From the NCBI GenBank assembly GCA_910577505.1, contig CAJTLN010000001.1:124001-188000 (forward strand): a stretch of 64,000 nt of DNA, read 5' to 3'. The DNA is from an uncultured Bacilli bacterium. GTDB lineage: Bacteria; Bacillota_I; Bacilli_A; RF39; UBA660. Below the pieces are notes generated by a model. That model made no database searches, was not told where the DNA came from, and saw only the letters and a list, made by a program, of their open reading frames with translations. Below are positions 15,577 through 24,276 of this stretch, in pieces (positions within the stretch are counted from its first letter, which is position 1; each line of letters starts with the position of its first letter). The position numbers were made by a program, and so were the translations under genes.

Positions 15577-16428
15577 TTACTCAAATCCTTTTTTATTCTT
15601 GTAATTTGTAATAATAACTTCTTCAACTTTTCCTCTTTTCTTTCCATTTGCATTTATATTTCTTTTTGCTTCAATTATATGAATATTAAAGTCTTTATAT
15701 AATTCATTTATTAAAGTTGTATTATGATTAGATAACATTACATAACAACCTCTATCAGATAATTCTTTAAATACTTTAGCAAGTCTTTTTTGTTCTTCCT
15801 TTCCAAAACCATCTTCGGTATAACTATTAAATGTTGCAGTATCAGAATCATAAGGTGGATCAAAATAAATAAAATCGCCTTTTTTAGCATCCTTTACTGC
15901 TTCTTTAAAATCAACTGATAACAATTTAATATCGTTATAATTTAAATAACCACATATAATACCCAAATTTTGACCTTCATAAGTATTTACTTTAGTTTTC
16001 TTACCAAATGGCACATTAAACTCATTTTTACTATTAACTCTATATAGCCCATTAAAACATGCCTTATTTAGGTAAATAGTACGAGCAGCTCTTTTATAAT
16101 CTGCTAACTTATTAAATTTCTTTTTATCCCTGTCTAAATTTCTAATTTCATAATAATATTCTTCTGAATGTTCTGTTTCATGATGATTTAATTCTCTACA
16201 CATTGCTTCAAATTTTTTCTCATCTTTAATACACTCATAAACATTCATAAGTTCTTTATTATAATCATTTATAACCGCTTTTTTAGGTGAAAGTTCAAAT
16301 AATAATGCTCCTCCACCAATAAAAGGTTCATAATAAGTATTAAACTCATCTGGAACATATTGCTTTAATTTATCTATAATTTGTCTTTTTCCACCTGCCC
16401 ATTTTACAAATGGTTTTCCTCTTAGCAT
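15577..16428 (-). CDS. dpnM: Dam-family adenine methyltransferase, DpnM type
   Basis: 283 residues, the length of DpnM. Motif I is seen as PFVKWAGGKRQ and YYEPFIGGGALLFEL, motif IV as DFIYFDPPYDS. It methylates adenine in double-stranded GATC and protects the host from the partner endonuclease. The start overlaps the end of the AIPR gene by seven bases, so AIPR, dpnM and dpnA are likely one transcript. DpnM and DpnA together are diagnostic of the DpnII system. Confidence 0.93.
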   Translation of the reverse strand: MLRGKPFVKWAGGKRQIIDKLKQYVPDEFNTYYEPFIGGGALLFELSPKKAVINDYNKELMNVYECIKDEKKFEAMCRELNHHETEHSEEYYYEIRNLDRDKKKFNKLADYKRAARTIYLNKACFNGLYRVNSKNEFNVPFGKKTKVNTYEGQNLGIICGYLNYNDIKLLSVDFKEAVKDAKKGDFIYFDPPYDSDTATFNSYTEDGFGKEEQKRLAKVFKELSDRGCYVMLSNHNTTLINELYKDFNIHIIEAKRNINANGKKRGKVEEVIITNYKNKKGFE

Positions 16429-18143
16429 AGTATTAACTCCTTTTTTTCTTCAAGTGAAGTTTGCTTTAATTTTTGACATTGTGATTGAACCTTTTCAAAA
16501 ATATAAGAAGTTTTGGTTGCTGATGATGGTGATATTTTTTTTTCTTTATTTATAACATTTCTACATATGTCTATGGTACTTTTCAATTTATCAGTAAAAT
16601 CAATATTTAAACCAATATTAGCAACCCCATTCAACAATAGCATATCAGCAGTATTCATAAATTGATAACTATCCATAATCTCCATATATTCTTCAGTTGA
16701 TTTAGCAGAAATATTCATAAAATTTAAGAATTCATCATTTTGCTCACTTCTTCTACATCTTCGATACATAGTAATAATCTTACATATTTCATTATAATTT
16801 TTTTGAGATGTAAGTACTTTATTACTTGAAATATCACAGATTAATTCATTAATTAAATCCTTATTAAAAAGTTCGTTTTTTCCCCTTTTTGAGACAGCAG
16901 CATATTCATTATTATAAAATGATACATAAACTTGGATAACTTTTTCTAATTGTAATATTTTATCCTTTGGATATTCTTTTACTTTATTTAAGCTCAATTT
17001 ATAATCATATTCATTGGCTAATCGCTCTAAATAATATCCAGATTTCAATAATTCCCCTTGTAATTCTCGAATAAATGTATTGTTAGATAAAAAGTAACTA
17101 TCTCTAATTTTATTTTGTGAATTTAAATATTCTGTAACTTTAGCTCTAAGATCAATATCATTTGTTTCAATAATTCTAATAGGGACAAAGGTATCATTTT
17201 GTAATAATTCATCATCCATAGCCCTTTTTAAAGATACAACTGTTTGGCAACCATTAACAATAGCAGCAGAACACAAATTAGCCATTTGATTTCCAACACT
17301 GTTTTTACATTCATCACATATAAAAACAATACCATTATGATAGAAATAAAAATATTTAGATTCATCAACATCTGATGATGTTTTATAAATCCCATTATTT
17401 ATAGCACTATCTCCTTCATAATTTCTAATATTTTCATCAAATATAATATCAAGAACATTTTCAACTGAATGTAAAATTTCTTTTGCAGAGCAAAATCCAA
17501 CCCAGGATTTAACATTATCTCCAACATTATATCCAGGCAATAAATTTCCATATTTTATATCAATGTTTATCATATTATGTTTCTGTGCTCTATCGATTTT
17601 ATCACAAATTTTTTTCTTATCTTCTATAACACAAACAATACTATTTCCAGTTAAATCTTTTATTTCGGATATTGATGTATCTAATGCATCTTTAGCATTA
17701 GTTGATAAAGAATCTGTAAATGAAACAAAAATAAATTCATAGCGAAATATATTTTCTTCCTTTATAATATTTCTATAATTAATAAAGTTTTCATTTGCAT
17801 TCGTAGGTTTTCTATTAGCAGTTAATTTTTTATAACCATTAATAATTTTTAAAATCGTTGCTTCTTCAATATGCTTATTAATATTCCCAGCCTTATCAGG
17901 AAATTTAAATTGAAAAATTTTTAAAACATCATTTTCTTTAACAATTGCATCTATTCCATTATCACCATATCCATCTATAATAATTTCACCTAGATCATTA
18001 CTGTTTATTTTATAAAAATTATTAAGATACCAATGTGCAAAAGATTTTGATAAATTTTGATAATTATTTTCTTTTTGAATTTTTACGAGTTCTTGATTAA
18101 TTCTAGAATAATAAACTTGATACTTTCCAACAGATTGTGTCAT
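16422..18143 (-). CDS. AIPR-family abortive-infection protein with nuclease-like N-terminus
   Basis: 573 residues. The N-terminal part has a PD-(D/E)XK-like pattern: GDNGIDAIV (Asp about 65) and IFQFKF (Gln78-x-Lys80). The middle holds AIPR hallmarks: YFYFYHNGIVFICD, AAIVNGCQTVVSL and YLNSQNKIRDSYFLSNN. AIPR proteins are linked to phage resistance, often beside restriction systems. It is the first gene of the operon and overlaps dpnM, so it is co-expressed with the DpnII set. GAGGTG precedes the ATG, and TGGTATAAT (extended -10) lies about 30 bases further upstream. Confidence 0.88.
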   Translation of the reverse strand: MTQSVGKYQVYYSRINQELVKIQKENNYQNLSKSFAHWYLNNFYKINSNDLGEIIIDGYGDNGIDAIVKENDVLKIFQFKFPDKAGNINKHIEEATILKIINGYKKLTANRKPTNANENFINYRNIIKEENIFRYEFIFVSFTDSLSTNAKDALDTSISEIKDLTGNSIVCVIEDKKKICDKIDRAQKHNMINIDIKYGNLLPGYNVGDNVKSWVGFCSAKEILHSVENVLDIIFDENIRNYEGDSAINNGIYKTSSDVDESKYFYFYHNGIVFICDECKNSVGNQMANLCSAAIVNGCQTVVSLKRAMDDELLQNDTFVPIRIIETNDIDLRAKVTEYLNSQNKIRDSYFLSNNTFIRELQGELLKSGYYLERLANEYDYKLSLNKVKEYPKDKILQLEKVIQVYVSFYNNEYAAVSKRGKNELFNKDLINELICDISSNKVLTSQKNYNEICKIITMYRRCRRSEQNDEFLNFMNISAKSTEEYMEIMDSYQFMNTADMLLLNGVANIGLNIDFTDKLKSTIDICRNVINKEKKISPSSATKTSYIFEKVQSQCQKLKQTSLEEKKELILC

Positions 18144-18188
18144 AATTTCACCTCAACTTATTTATTTAATTTAATTATACCATGCAAA

Positions 18189-18213
18189 AAGACATTTTTC
18201 TTCAAAATGTCTT
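18189..18213. terminator. Hairpin between the amidase fragment and the AIPR promoter
   Basis: AAGACATTTT (18189-18198) pairs perfectly with AAAATGTCTT (18204-18213) around a 5-base loop, with T-rich flanks. It would end transcripts of the truncated amidase just before the defence operon. Confidence 0.65.
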
Positions 18214-18239
18214 AAATTTCTACACTATTTATTTAATTA

Positions 18240-18875
18240 TTACTCATTATTCCCCATAAAAATCGTATCTCCTTTTTGAACAATATAATAATTTTCGTTA
18301 AGAGACGTACCTGTAAATGTATATGGTACTCCAACATAATTAGCAATTGCTTTAACCACTGATTCGGCATAATCTTTCCAATATTTTTTTAATAGTTCAG
18401 CATCTTGAGCATTATCTAAAAAACCATACTCAACTATAACAGCTTCTGTATCTCCTGTATTACGATGTATAAAATAATAATCTTTACTTGGATCTGAAGG
18501 ATATCTTCTTTGATAATACTTTCTTACATCTCTACCACCATTTTCAAGTTCGTTAGCTATTTTTTTACTAAACACATCACTATTTCTTAATGCATAAATA
18601 ATTTCAGAACCTTGTCCTCCGCCAGCATTAATGTGATTACTTATAACTAAAACATCTTTCCCTTTACCATATGGAGCTACAATTTTTTGAACTCTTTCAT
18701 TTGGTTCAATGGTCTCATCTGTTGTTCTAACCATTGTATTAGGAACCCCTAATTGATCCAATCTTTCGTGAATATATTCAGAAATTTTTAAAGTATATTC
18801 TTTTTCTACAATGCCATTCCCCGATGCTCCAGGATCACTTCCACCATGCCCCGCATCAATAACAACCTTTTTCAT
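18240..18875 (-). CDS. N-acetylmuramoyl-L-alanine amidase, truncated by the element
   Basis: About 211 residues. The Amidase_3 domain is whole: VVIDAGHGGSDPGA (Zn His), VEKEYTLKISEYI (Zn Glu), VLVISNHINAGGG (Zn His) and AVIVEYGFLDN (catalytic Glu). It cleaves the muramoyl-L-alanine bond in peptidoglycan. The C-terminus enters a LysM (ENYYIVQKGDT) and then runs into element sequence, IFMGNNE, and stops. The catalytic domain is therefore separated from its four to five LysM anchors at 9987-10592. The start at 18875 has AGAGAGG eight bases upstream. No signal peptide is evident. Confidence 0.9.
   Translation of the reverse strand: MKKVVIDAGHGGSDPGASGNGIVEKEYTLKISEYIHERLDQLGVPNTMVRTTDETIEPNERVQKIVAPYGKGKDVLVISNHINAGGGQGSEIIYALRNSDVFSKKIANELENGGRDVRKYYQRRYPSDPSKDYYFIHRNTGDTEAVIVEYGFLDNAQDAELLKKYWKDYAESVVKAIANYVGVPYTFTGTSLNENYYIVQKGDTIFMGNNE
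18266..18272. other. Right attachment site of the serine-recombinase element
   Basis: A second copy of TATCTCC. The bases beyond it (CTTTTTGAACAATAT) continue the LysM frame as IVQKGD on the coding strand, joining seamlessly to DSLWSIANKYG from the left border. Confidence 0.8.
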
Positions 18876-18899
18876 AGAATTCACCTCTCTATAGTATAT

Positions 18900-18922
18900 G
18901 AAAAAAGAACCATTACGGTTCT
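18900..18922 (-). terminator. Terminator of the sigma-like operon
   Basis: On the minus strand AGAACC pairs with GGTTCT around a short loop and runs into six T, downstream of the 18979 stop. Confidence 0.75.
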
Positions 18923-18978
18923 GTTCTTTTTTATTAAAAATATTTTAGTTTTATAAATTATTAATCACTAATAACATT

Positions 18979-21651
18979 CTAATTTTTTAAAGATAAAGTC
19001 TTAAAATCAGCTTCTTTTCTTTTAGTATCTAACGTATATAACATTTTAAATACATGATTAATATCTTTACCATTCATAAATTCTCTTTCTCTTATATCAA
19101 AACGACTCATTAAAGCATTTTTAATTCTTTTCTTCAAGTCCTTACCATATTTTCTAATAATATCTATTACTTCATCTCTAGTTGCAGTACTCACCTTAAA
19201 TGCATTAGGATAAGTTGCCAATATTAAATCAGCAATTATAAAATATGATACTGGTGCCTTTTCTCCATTAATAATCCTTCTATTTTGAACATTTCTAAAA
19301 TATTTATCATAATAACTCCTATAATATTGTGGTATATTATCAAAATTGCTCTCGTAATATGAACGAATTTCATCATAACCAAATGTTTTTTGCTTAGTTA
19401 TTCCATCTTTCAACTTACATACACTAAGCATTAAAATAGAATTCATACTATTTATTGTTGATGGATCGTAATCAAGTCCCAAAGTCTTTATTACTTCAGG
19501 AGCTCCCATTCTTTCTTTGCCATTCATACCAAATGAAAGATTAAAAACTTGAATAGCTAAAGATAAATCACCATAAAAAGGCAAATCGGGATTTTGAATA
19601 GCTTCTAAATAATAATCAAAATCAAACTTCTTGGCATAAGGATTAGTATTTAAATCATATATATTTATTCTGATTCGATTCATAGTTCCAACAATTTGAG
19701 CAGATGTCATTCCATACTTTTTAGCCATCTCCTCAAAAGTCATTCCATTTTTAAAGAAATCCTCTATTTTCATTCTATCTGTTAAAGAAAAATACTTAAG
19801 TATTGGAAGAATATCTGATTCATAATGAATATTACCATCTATCTCCTTATTAAGATACTTATAAATAGTCGCTATTGCACGATGATATCTTACCCCAACA
19901 CTTCCCTTATTCTCGTTGTATTTTAATGCAAGATCATCTAATGTCATATACTCATATCCTTTTAATTCAAATAAATGACAAATAATCTCTTTTTCTTTAT
20001 CACTTATTGGTAAATGAACATCATCTAACAATACATCTAATTCGTCTCTAGGAATAAATAAAATATCTGGTTTATTAATTCCTATTTTACGTCCTTTTAA
20101 TGCATATTTAACAACTCTATCAGTATTATTAAAAGATACCTTAGTCATACCTAGTTGTTCTATAATCTTTTCTCTAGATAGTACTTCACCATTTTCATTA
20201 TACTCATTTTTTATACCATAACGAAAACTAACAAACTGCTTTTCTCGTAAAGATAACACTGACTCACTTATATGGCGATTAATCTCCTCTATCAAATCTT
20301 TTTCAGTTAAAATAACATCTCTAATTCTATAACTATAAATCATTTTATTAAAACGAGATACTGCTAAATTCACTTTTGATGCCTCTATTCCAGTTATTTC
20401 TACTATTTCCTTTGTTTCCATATTCTTAAGATATCTCAATTTTATTATTTCTTTTTCTTCTTCCGTTACTTTATCTTTAACATAACTAAAAAAATCATTT
20501 AATTCAATTTCATCAATAACTAAAGATGTTGAAATACCAAATCGAAAGAAATCAATCTTTCTTATAGCTGCTGTAATTATATTCGATATTCTTGTTGTTT
20601 TTAAACCTGTACTTTTACTTATTTCTTCATAAGTTTTATCTTCAATTAAATATTGTCTTAATATCTGTCTTGTTTCAGGAACAAAACTATATTGAGGATT
20701 TTCTACATAGGGAATATATATCTTCTTATCAATATCTATATTTCTCCCTAATCCACTATATAATCTCGCAGCATACATAATAGTTGGTTCAAAAAGCTGA
20801 TTAAACTCTACCCTAGGCATATTAAACTTCTTAGCAATTTCCTTTCTCGAAAGAGGTTCACCTTTAACACCAAAATATAAATCCATCATTTCAATTTTAT
20901 CATCACTAAACCTATCCCAATATTTAGCTTTTACTTTAAGCCATGCTTCTTTAGTAAAATTATTTTCAAAATATTCAAAAATATGATAATAACTTCTTTC
21001 TAATCTAGAGATTAATTTTTGATTATCAGTATATAAATTCGAATTAGGATATACTTCTCTAAATAATTTTCTATCTATCTTACCAAAGAAATAAGTTTCT
21101 AAATATAATTGTTGTTCTTCTGTATAATCATCTCTAGTTCTTAAAAATTCTTCATATAATTTTTTTAATGGAACATATTTGTTTTTTCGTTTAAAACCAA
21201 ACTTTAAAATATTTACTTCTTTCTCTATATCAAAAGCCCCTACATAACTCTTATCATTATTGCCAAAATATCTTATAAGTAAATGTTCTTCATCTGGAGT
21301 CAAAGTATAATTAACATCCTTAAAACAAGTTAAAATTTCTTCCAAACTAAGCAAAGAATATTTTTTATCTAAAGCATGATAATCAATTATTTTTTCTTTT
21401 TTATCAATATCTATATCAAATATCTTTGTCCCATACGTTTTTATCATTTGCTCTTTAAAATTTTTAAATGCTTTTCTATCTCCAAACTTTTTACTAATTT
21501 TTGCTTTCAAATTAGCAAATATCTGTTTTAATTCCTGTAATGTTATTCCTAAAATTGATGCATATTCATCATAACTATAGTTATATTTACCTAATAAATA
21601 TAATTCATACAATTTTCTTTCTATATCAATTAAATCATCTTTTAAATACAT
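18979..21651 (-). CDS. Giant protein of tandem sigma-region-4-like HTH modules
   Basis: 890 residues without membrane segments or a known enzyme domain. At least six stretches look like sigma-70 region 4 or related helix-turn-helix units: about 251-295 (LSRKEIAKKFNMPRVEF), 325-367 (TYEEISKSTGLKTTRIS), 395-440 (TKEIVEITGIEASKVNL), 464-515 (SREKIIEQLGMTKVSFN), 549-600 (TLDDLALKYNENKGSVG) and 622-665 (TFEEMAKKYGMTSAQIV), with weaker ones near 25-50 and 117-150. Each is preceded by an acidic L/IT-D/E-x-E-K-type helix. It follows a sigma factor by 38-39 bases, with no clear ribosome site before the ATG. It may be a DNA-binding scaffold or sigma partner. I know no described homologue. Confidence 0.8.
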   Translation of the reverse strand: MYLKDDLIDIERKLYELYLLGKYNYSYDEYASILGITLQELKQIFANLKAKISKKFGDRKAFKNFKEQMIKTYGTKIFDIDIDKKEKIIDYHALDKKYSLLSLEEILTCFKDVNYTLTPDEEHLLIRYFGNNDKSYVGAFDIEKEVNILKFGFKRKNKYVPLKKLYEEFLRTRDDYTEEQQLYLETYFFGKIDRKLFREVYPNSNLYTDNQKLISRLERSYYHIFEYFENNFTKEAWLKVKAKYWDRFSDDKIEMMDLYFGVKGEPLSRKEIAKKFNMPRVEFNQLFEPTIMYAARLYSGLGRNIDIDKKIYIPYVENPQYSFVPETRQILRQYLIEDKTYEEISKSTGLKTTRISNIITAAIRKIDFFRFGISTSLVIDEIELNDFFSYVKDKVTEEEKEIIKLRYLKNMETKEIVEITGIEASKVNLAVSRFNKMIYSYRIRDVILTEKDLIEEINRHISESVLSLREKQFVSFRYGIKNEYNENGEVLSREKIIEQLGMTKVSFNNTDRVVKYALKGRKIGINKPDILFIPRDELDVLLDDVHLPISDKEKEIICHLFELKGYEYMTLDDLALKYNENKGSVGVRYHRAIATIYKYLNKEIDGNIHYESDILPILKYFSLTDRMKIEDFFKNGMTFEEMAKKYGMTSAQIVGTMNRIRINIYDLNTNPYAKKFDFDYYLEAIQNPDLPFYGDLSLAIQVFNLSFGMNGKERMGAPEVIKTLGLDYDPSTINSMNSILMLSVCKLKDGITKQKTFGYDEIRSYYESNFDNIPQYYRSYYDKYFRNVQNRRIINGEKAPVSYFIIADLILATYPNAFKVSTATRDEVIDIIRKYGKDLKKRIKNALMSRFDIREREFMNGKDINHVFKMLYTLDTKRKEADFKTLSLKN

Positions 21652-21689
21652 GTATTTAATAATATGAGACGGTGATATAGGGGTCTTTT

Positions 21690-22607
21690 TTAAAGATTTA
21701 AATCTACACCCGCTCTTTGCTTAATTTTATTTAACACTTTTATGAAATTATAACTATTTTCACCAACATATGGTTTTACTTTGTTTAAAGTAACTTTCTC
21801 AATTTGTCGTACACGTTCTCTAGTAATATTTAAATAAGATGCCACTTCTTCTAATGTTTTTGGTTCATCACTCAAAATTCTATGATAAATAACAAAGTAT
21901 CGTAATGGGTTTAAAACTTCTTTTAAAACTAATAACAAGTTATCATTAACAATACGATTCAATACGTTATCATATTCATGGTTTTCTGCTGGAATAAAAT
22001 CTTCTAATTCACTTTTTTCATCATCATCAACAGTTTGATTCAAGCTAACTAAATTCTGTTTTAAAGATTCTCGTATGCTTTTTAAAGTTCCCTTTGTTAT
22101 AAATATAATTTTACAAATTTCCTCATCAGATGGTAATGGTATTCCTTTTTGCTTATAACTTTCCACAAGACGAAGATATTTAGGAATTGCTTCAACGATA
22201 TGAACTGGCTTTCTAATATCATCATCTTTATTAGCTAATGCTCTTTTTATTCTTTGATTTATCCAAGGAACAGCATAAGTAGTAAATGCTCCCTGTTCTG
22301 GATTATAAGTCTCTACTGCTCGAATAAGACCAAAATTACCTTCCTGTATTACATCTAATACCTGAAGATGCTTCAATCTCGGTTTATAGTTAAGTGCAAC
22401 ACTTACAACTAATCTTAAATTACAATTTATTAAAAGCTCCTTAGCTTCTAAATCACCCTTTTCCTTATAACGACGCCCCAAGTTTTTTTGTTGTTCCACA
22501 GACAAATTTGGGTAGCGACGGATTTCACGCATGTACATCTTAAAAGCATCATCTGTAAATGCATTTTCTAATTCTTCATCGGTTAATATTACTATTTCAT
22601 CATCCAT
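21690..22607 (-). CDS. RNA polymerase sigma-70-family factor
   Basis: About 305 residues. Region 1.2 (AFKMYMREIRRYPNLS), region 2 (DVIQEGNFGLIRAVETYNP, then FTTYAVPWINQRIKRAL), region 3 and region 4 (TLEEVASYLNITRERVRQIE) are all visible, so it is a group 2/3-like factor smaller than RpoD and without the long region 1.1. The start at 22607 has GGTTGGTG five bases upstream. The extended -10 TGGTATAAT precedes the gene. It heads a two-gene operon with the 890-residue multi-HTH protein. The promoter class it reads is not known. Confidence 0.9.
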   Translation of the reverse strand: MDDEIVILTDEELENAFTDDAFKMYMREIRRYPNLSVEQQKNLGRRYKEKGDLEAKELLINCNLRLVVSVALNYKPRLKHLQVLDVIQEGNFGLIRAVETYNPEQGAFTTYAVPWINQRIKRALANKDDDIRKPVHIVEAIPKYLRLVESYKQKGIPLPSDEEICKIIFITKGTLKSIRESLKQNLVSLNQTVDDDEKSELEDFIPAENHEYDNVLNRIVNDNLLLVLKEVLNPLRYFVIYHRILSDEPKTLEEVASYLNITRERVRQIEKVTLNKVKPYVGENSYNFIKVLNKIKQRAGVDLNL

Positions 22608-22802
22608 ATAATCACCAACCATACCCGTTATATCCAAGATTTATAACAATTACTAATACTTTTTAAAATGTATTATACCATCAAAAAAATGCTTTTCTAA
22701 CAAAAAATTTAATTTTTCTGTATTTTACTTAATATTGTGACAATTAAACAACTTCTAAAATTTAAATAGTTATTCTTGCTCAACACATAAATAAAAATAA
22801 AT

Positions 22803-22828
22803 AAAAGACTAATACTCAAATATTAGTC
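22803..22828 (-). terminator. rdgB terminator
   Basis: GACTAATA (22807-22814) pairs with TATTAGTC (22821-22828), loop of six, followed by TTTTATTT on the minus strand. Confidence 0.75.
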
Positions 22829-22833
22829 CTTTT

Positions 22834-23400
22834 TTACTTATTTAATTTATTTTTTAAATCTACTGCTGCCAAATATCTTGCACTAATTTTATTCTTTTCT
22901 TCACTAGATAACTCTGCTAAAGTTCTACCATTTTCTAATTCAAACACATCATCAAAACCAAAACCATTTGTTCCTCTTCTAGTTTCTGGAATTTTACCTT
23001 CAAGTATTCCTTCACAAACTATTATATTTGTTCCATCATAATAAACTAAATTACAAATAACTTTTGCATATCTTTCATTCTCTTTGTAATTCTTCATTTT
23101 ATCTAAAATAGCATTATTTCTATCATCATCAGTTGCTTCTTCTCCCATAAAACGATGAGTTAAAACTCCTGGCCATCCTTCAAAAATATCTATTGAAAGT
23201 CCTGAATCATCAGCAACAACTGGTTCTTTAGCAATTTCATATATCTCTTTAGCTTTCTTTAAAGCATTACCATAAAAACTATCTTGATCTTCTTCTACAT
23301 CTATATTTATTCCTGCTTCATTAAGAGACTTTACTCCATATTCATCAAATATTTCTCTTATTTCTCTTAATTTACCCTTATTATTACTTGCAAATATCAT
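22834..23400 (-). CDS. rdgB: Non-canonical purine NTP pyrophosphatase (RdgB/HAM1)
   Basis: 188 residues that remove dITP/XTP from the nucleotide pool. Family signs are FASNNKGKLREIREI at the N-terminus, EPVVADDSGLSID in the middle and GFGFDDVF near 150. The start at 23400 is chosen because GGAGATG lies upstream inside the end of nrtR; the longer frame would overlap nrtR more and lacks a site. It is co-transcribed with nrtR from the promoter at 24199-24227. The RNase PH partner often found with rdgB is absent. Confidence 0.92.
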   Translation of the reverse strand: MIFASNNKGKLREIREIFDEYGVKSLNEAGINIDVEEDQDSFYGNALKKAKEIYEIAKEPVVADDSGLSIDIFEGWPGVLTHRFMGEEATDDDRNNAILDKMKNYKENERYAKVICNLVYYDGTNIIVCEGILEGKIPETRRGTNGFGFDDVFELENGRTLAELSSEEKNKISARYLAAVDLKNKLNK

Positions 23401-23414
23401 TTTATAATCATCTC

Positions 23415-24146
23415 CTATAACCAAATATCAATACTATCTGGATTAAATTTATACATCTGTGAAGGTCTATATCCTTTATCATCAACAACCATATCGACTT
23501 TCTCACAAAATTTTACTATTTTCTTTCTAAAATTAGATTTATCAACTTCAATATCCATTATTAATTCATATACAATTCTAACATCTTCTAATGTAAAAAC
23601 ATCAGGTAATAACATAAAACAAACATCAGTATTATCAACTCTTGTTCTTAAATGTTTAAAAGCAGTTATCATTTCATTAAGTTTCTTTTCTAACTCTAGA
23701 TTATCAACTTTAATCTTATGATAATATTCATAACTATCTCCAACCATTTTTCGCTCTGTTTTATAATTATAAACACTATCTCCTAGCAATATCTCATTGT
23801 TATTAAATACATTAAAATCAACTAATTCATAATCATCATCTAATTTCTTAATGTTATCTATATTAGCAAGTGCCATATATATTACATCAATTCTTTTATC
23901 TTCAAAATATTTTTTCTCGCCAAATGTATAAACTTGTTCCAAATGAAACTTTTCATTACCAATAACATTGTTAATTTTTTTTCTCATTTGTTCTTTAATA
24001 CTAGATTTTTCATCAAACTTAATTCTTATTAAATCGTTATTTTTTTTATTCAAGACAATTTTTAAAGATTTTATATCATTTTTCTTTTTATTTTCATTTT
24101 TTTTATTATCTAAAACAAACAAGCAAGTTACTATTGATAATTCCAT
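23415..24146 (-). CDS. nrtR: NrtR-type repressor of NAD metabolism
   Basis: 243 residues. The N-terminal part is a Nudix-like fold in which the catalytic Nudix box is missing, but it keeps the characteristic HLEQVYTFGEKK and VIYMALANI segments. The C-terminal winged helix (about 170-243) has FTLEDVRIVYELI, KSNFRKKIVKF and the PSQMYKF end seen in NrtR proteins. NrtR binds palindromic operators of NAD genes and releases them on ADP-ribose or related ligands. Matching palindromes sit at 125, 1757 and 9826. GAGGTGGCG precedes the ATG. The assignment rests on domain layout plus the operators. Confidence 0.85.
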   Translation of the reverse strand: MELSIVTCLFVLDNKKNENKKKNDIKSLKIVLNKKNNDLIRIKFDEKSSIKEQMRKKINNVIGNEKFHLEQVYTFGEKKYFEDKRIDVIYMALANIDNIKKLDDDYELVDFNVFNNNEILLGDSVYNYKTERKMVGDSYEYYHKIKVDNLELEKKLNEMITAFKHLRTRVDNTDVCFMLLPDVFTLEDVRIVYELIMDIEVDKSNFRKKIVKFCEKVDMVVDDKGYRPSQMYKFNPDSIDIWL

Positions 24147-24166
24147 AACGCCACCTCTTTTTATAT

Positions 24167-24190
24167 AAAAAGAAAGACATTTCTTTCTTA
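24167..24190 (-). terminator. Hairpin in the nrtR leader
   Basis: AAGAAAG and CTTTCTT arms around ACATTT, flanked by T-rich sequence on the minus strand. It lies between the nrtR promoter and gene, so it could attenuate nrtR or end read-through from 24277. Confidence 0.45.
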
Positions 24191-24198
24191 TATTTATT

Positions 24199-24227
24199 AT
24201 TCTAACTACTTAATATTAGTTTGTCAA
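24199..24227 (-). promoter_or_regulatory. nrtR-rdgB promoter
   Basis: On the minus strand: perfect -35 TTGACA at 24227-24222, 17-bp spacer, -10 TAGAAT at 24204-24199. The NrtR palindrome is not present, so autoregulation through the same operator is not supported. Confidence 0.75.
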
Positions 24228-24276
24228 GAAACTTATGGTATTTTTAACTATAAAGAGATACATTTCTGTATCTTTC

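Larger units (their letters stand above)
10587..18266. mobile_element. 7.68-kb serine-recombinase element carrying a DpnII/AIPR defence operon
   Basis: The element lies between two TATCTCC copies 7,680 bases apart in a cell-wall amidase gene. It carries a large serine recombinase at its left end, small accessory genes, a hairpin-rich non-coding segment, an ankyrin-like gene, a complete DpnII-type restriction-modification set and an AIPR-family gene at its right end. No relaxase, replication or phage structural gene is present, so it looks like a site-specific integrated island moved by its recombinase alone, or mobilised by a helper. Deleting it in silico restores one amidase/LysM frame. Both borders are supported by that frame restoration. 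Confidence 0.88.

Noticed and set aside
10587..18266. Prophage or conjugative element
   Set aside because: No capsid, tail, lysis, relaxase, coupling or replication gene is seen between the att sites.
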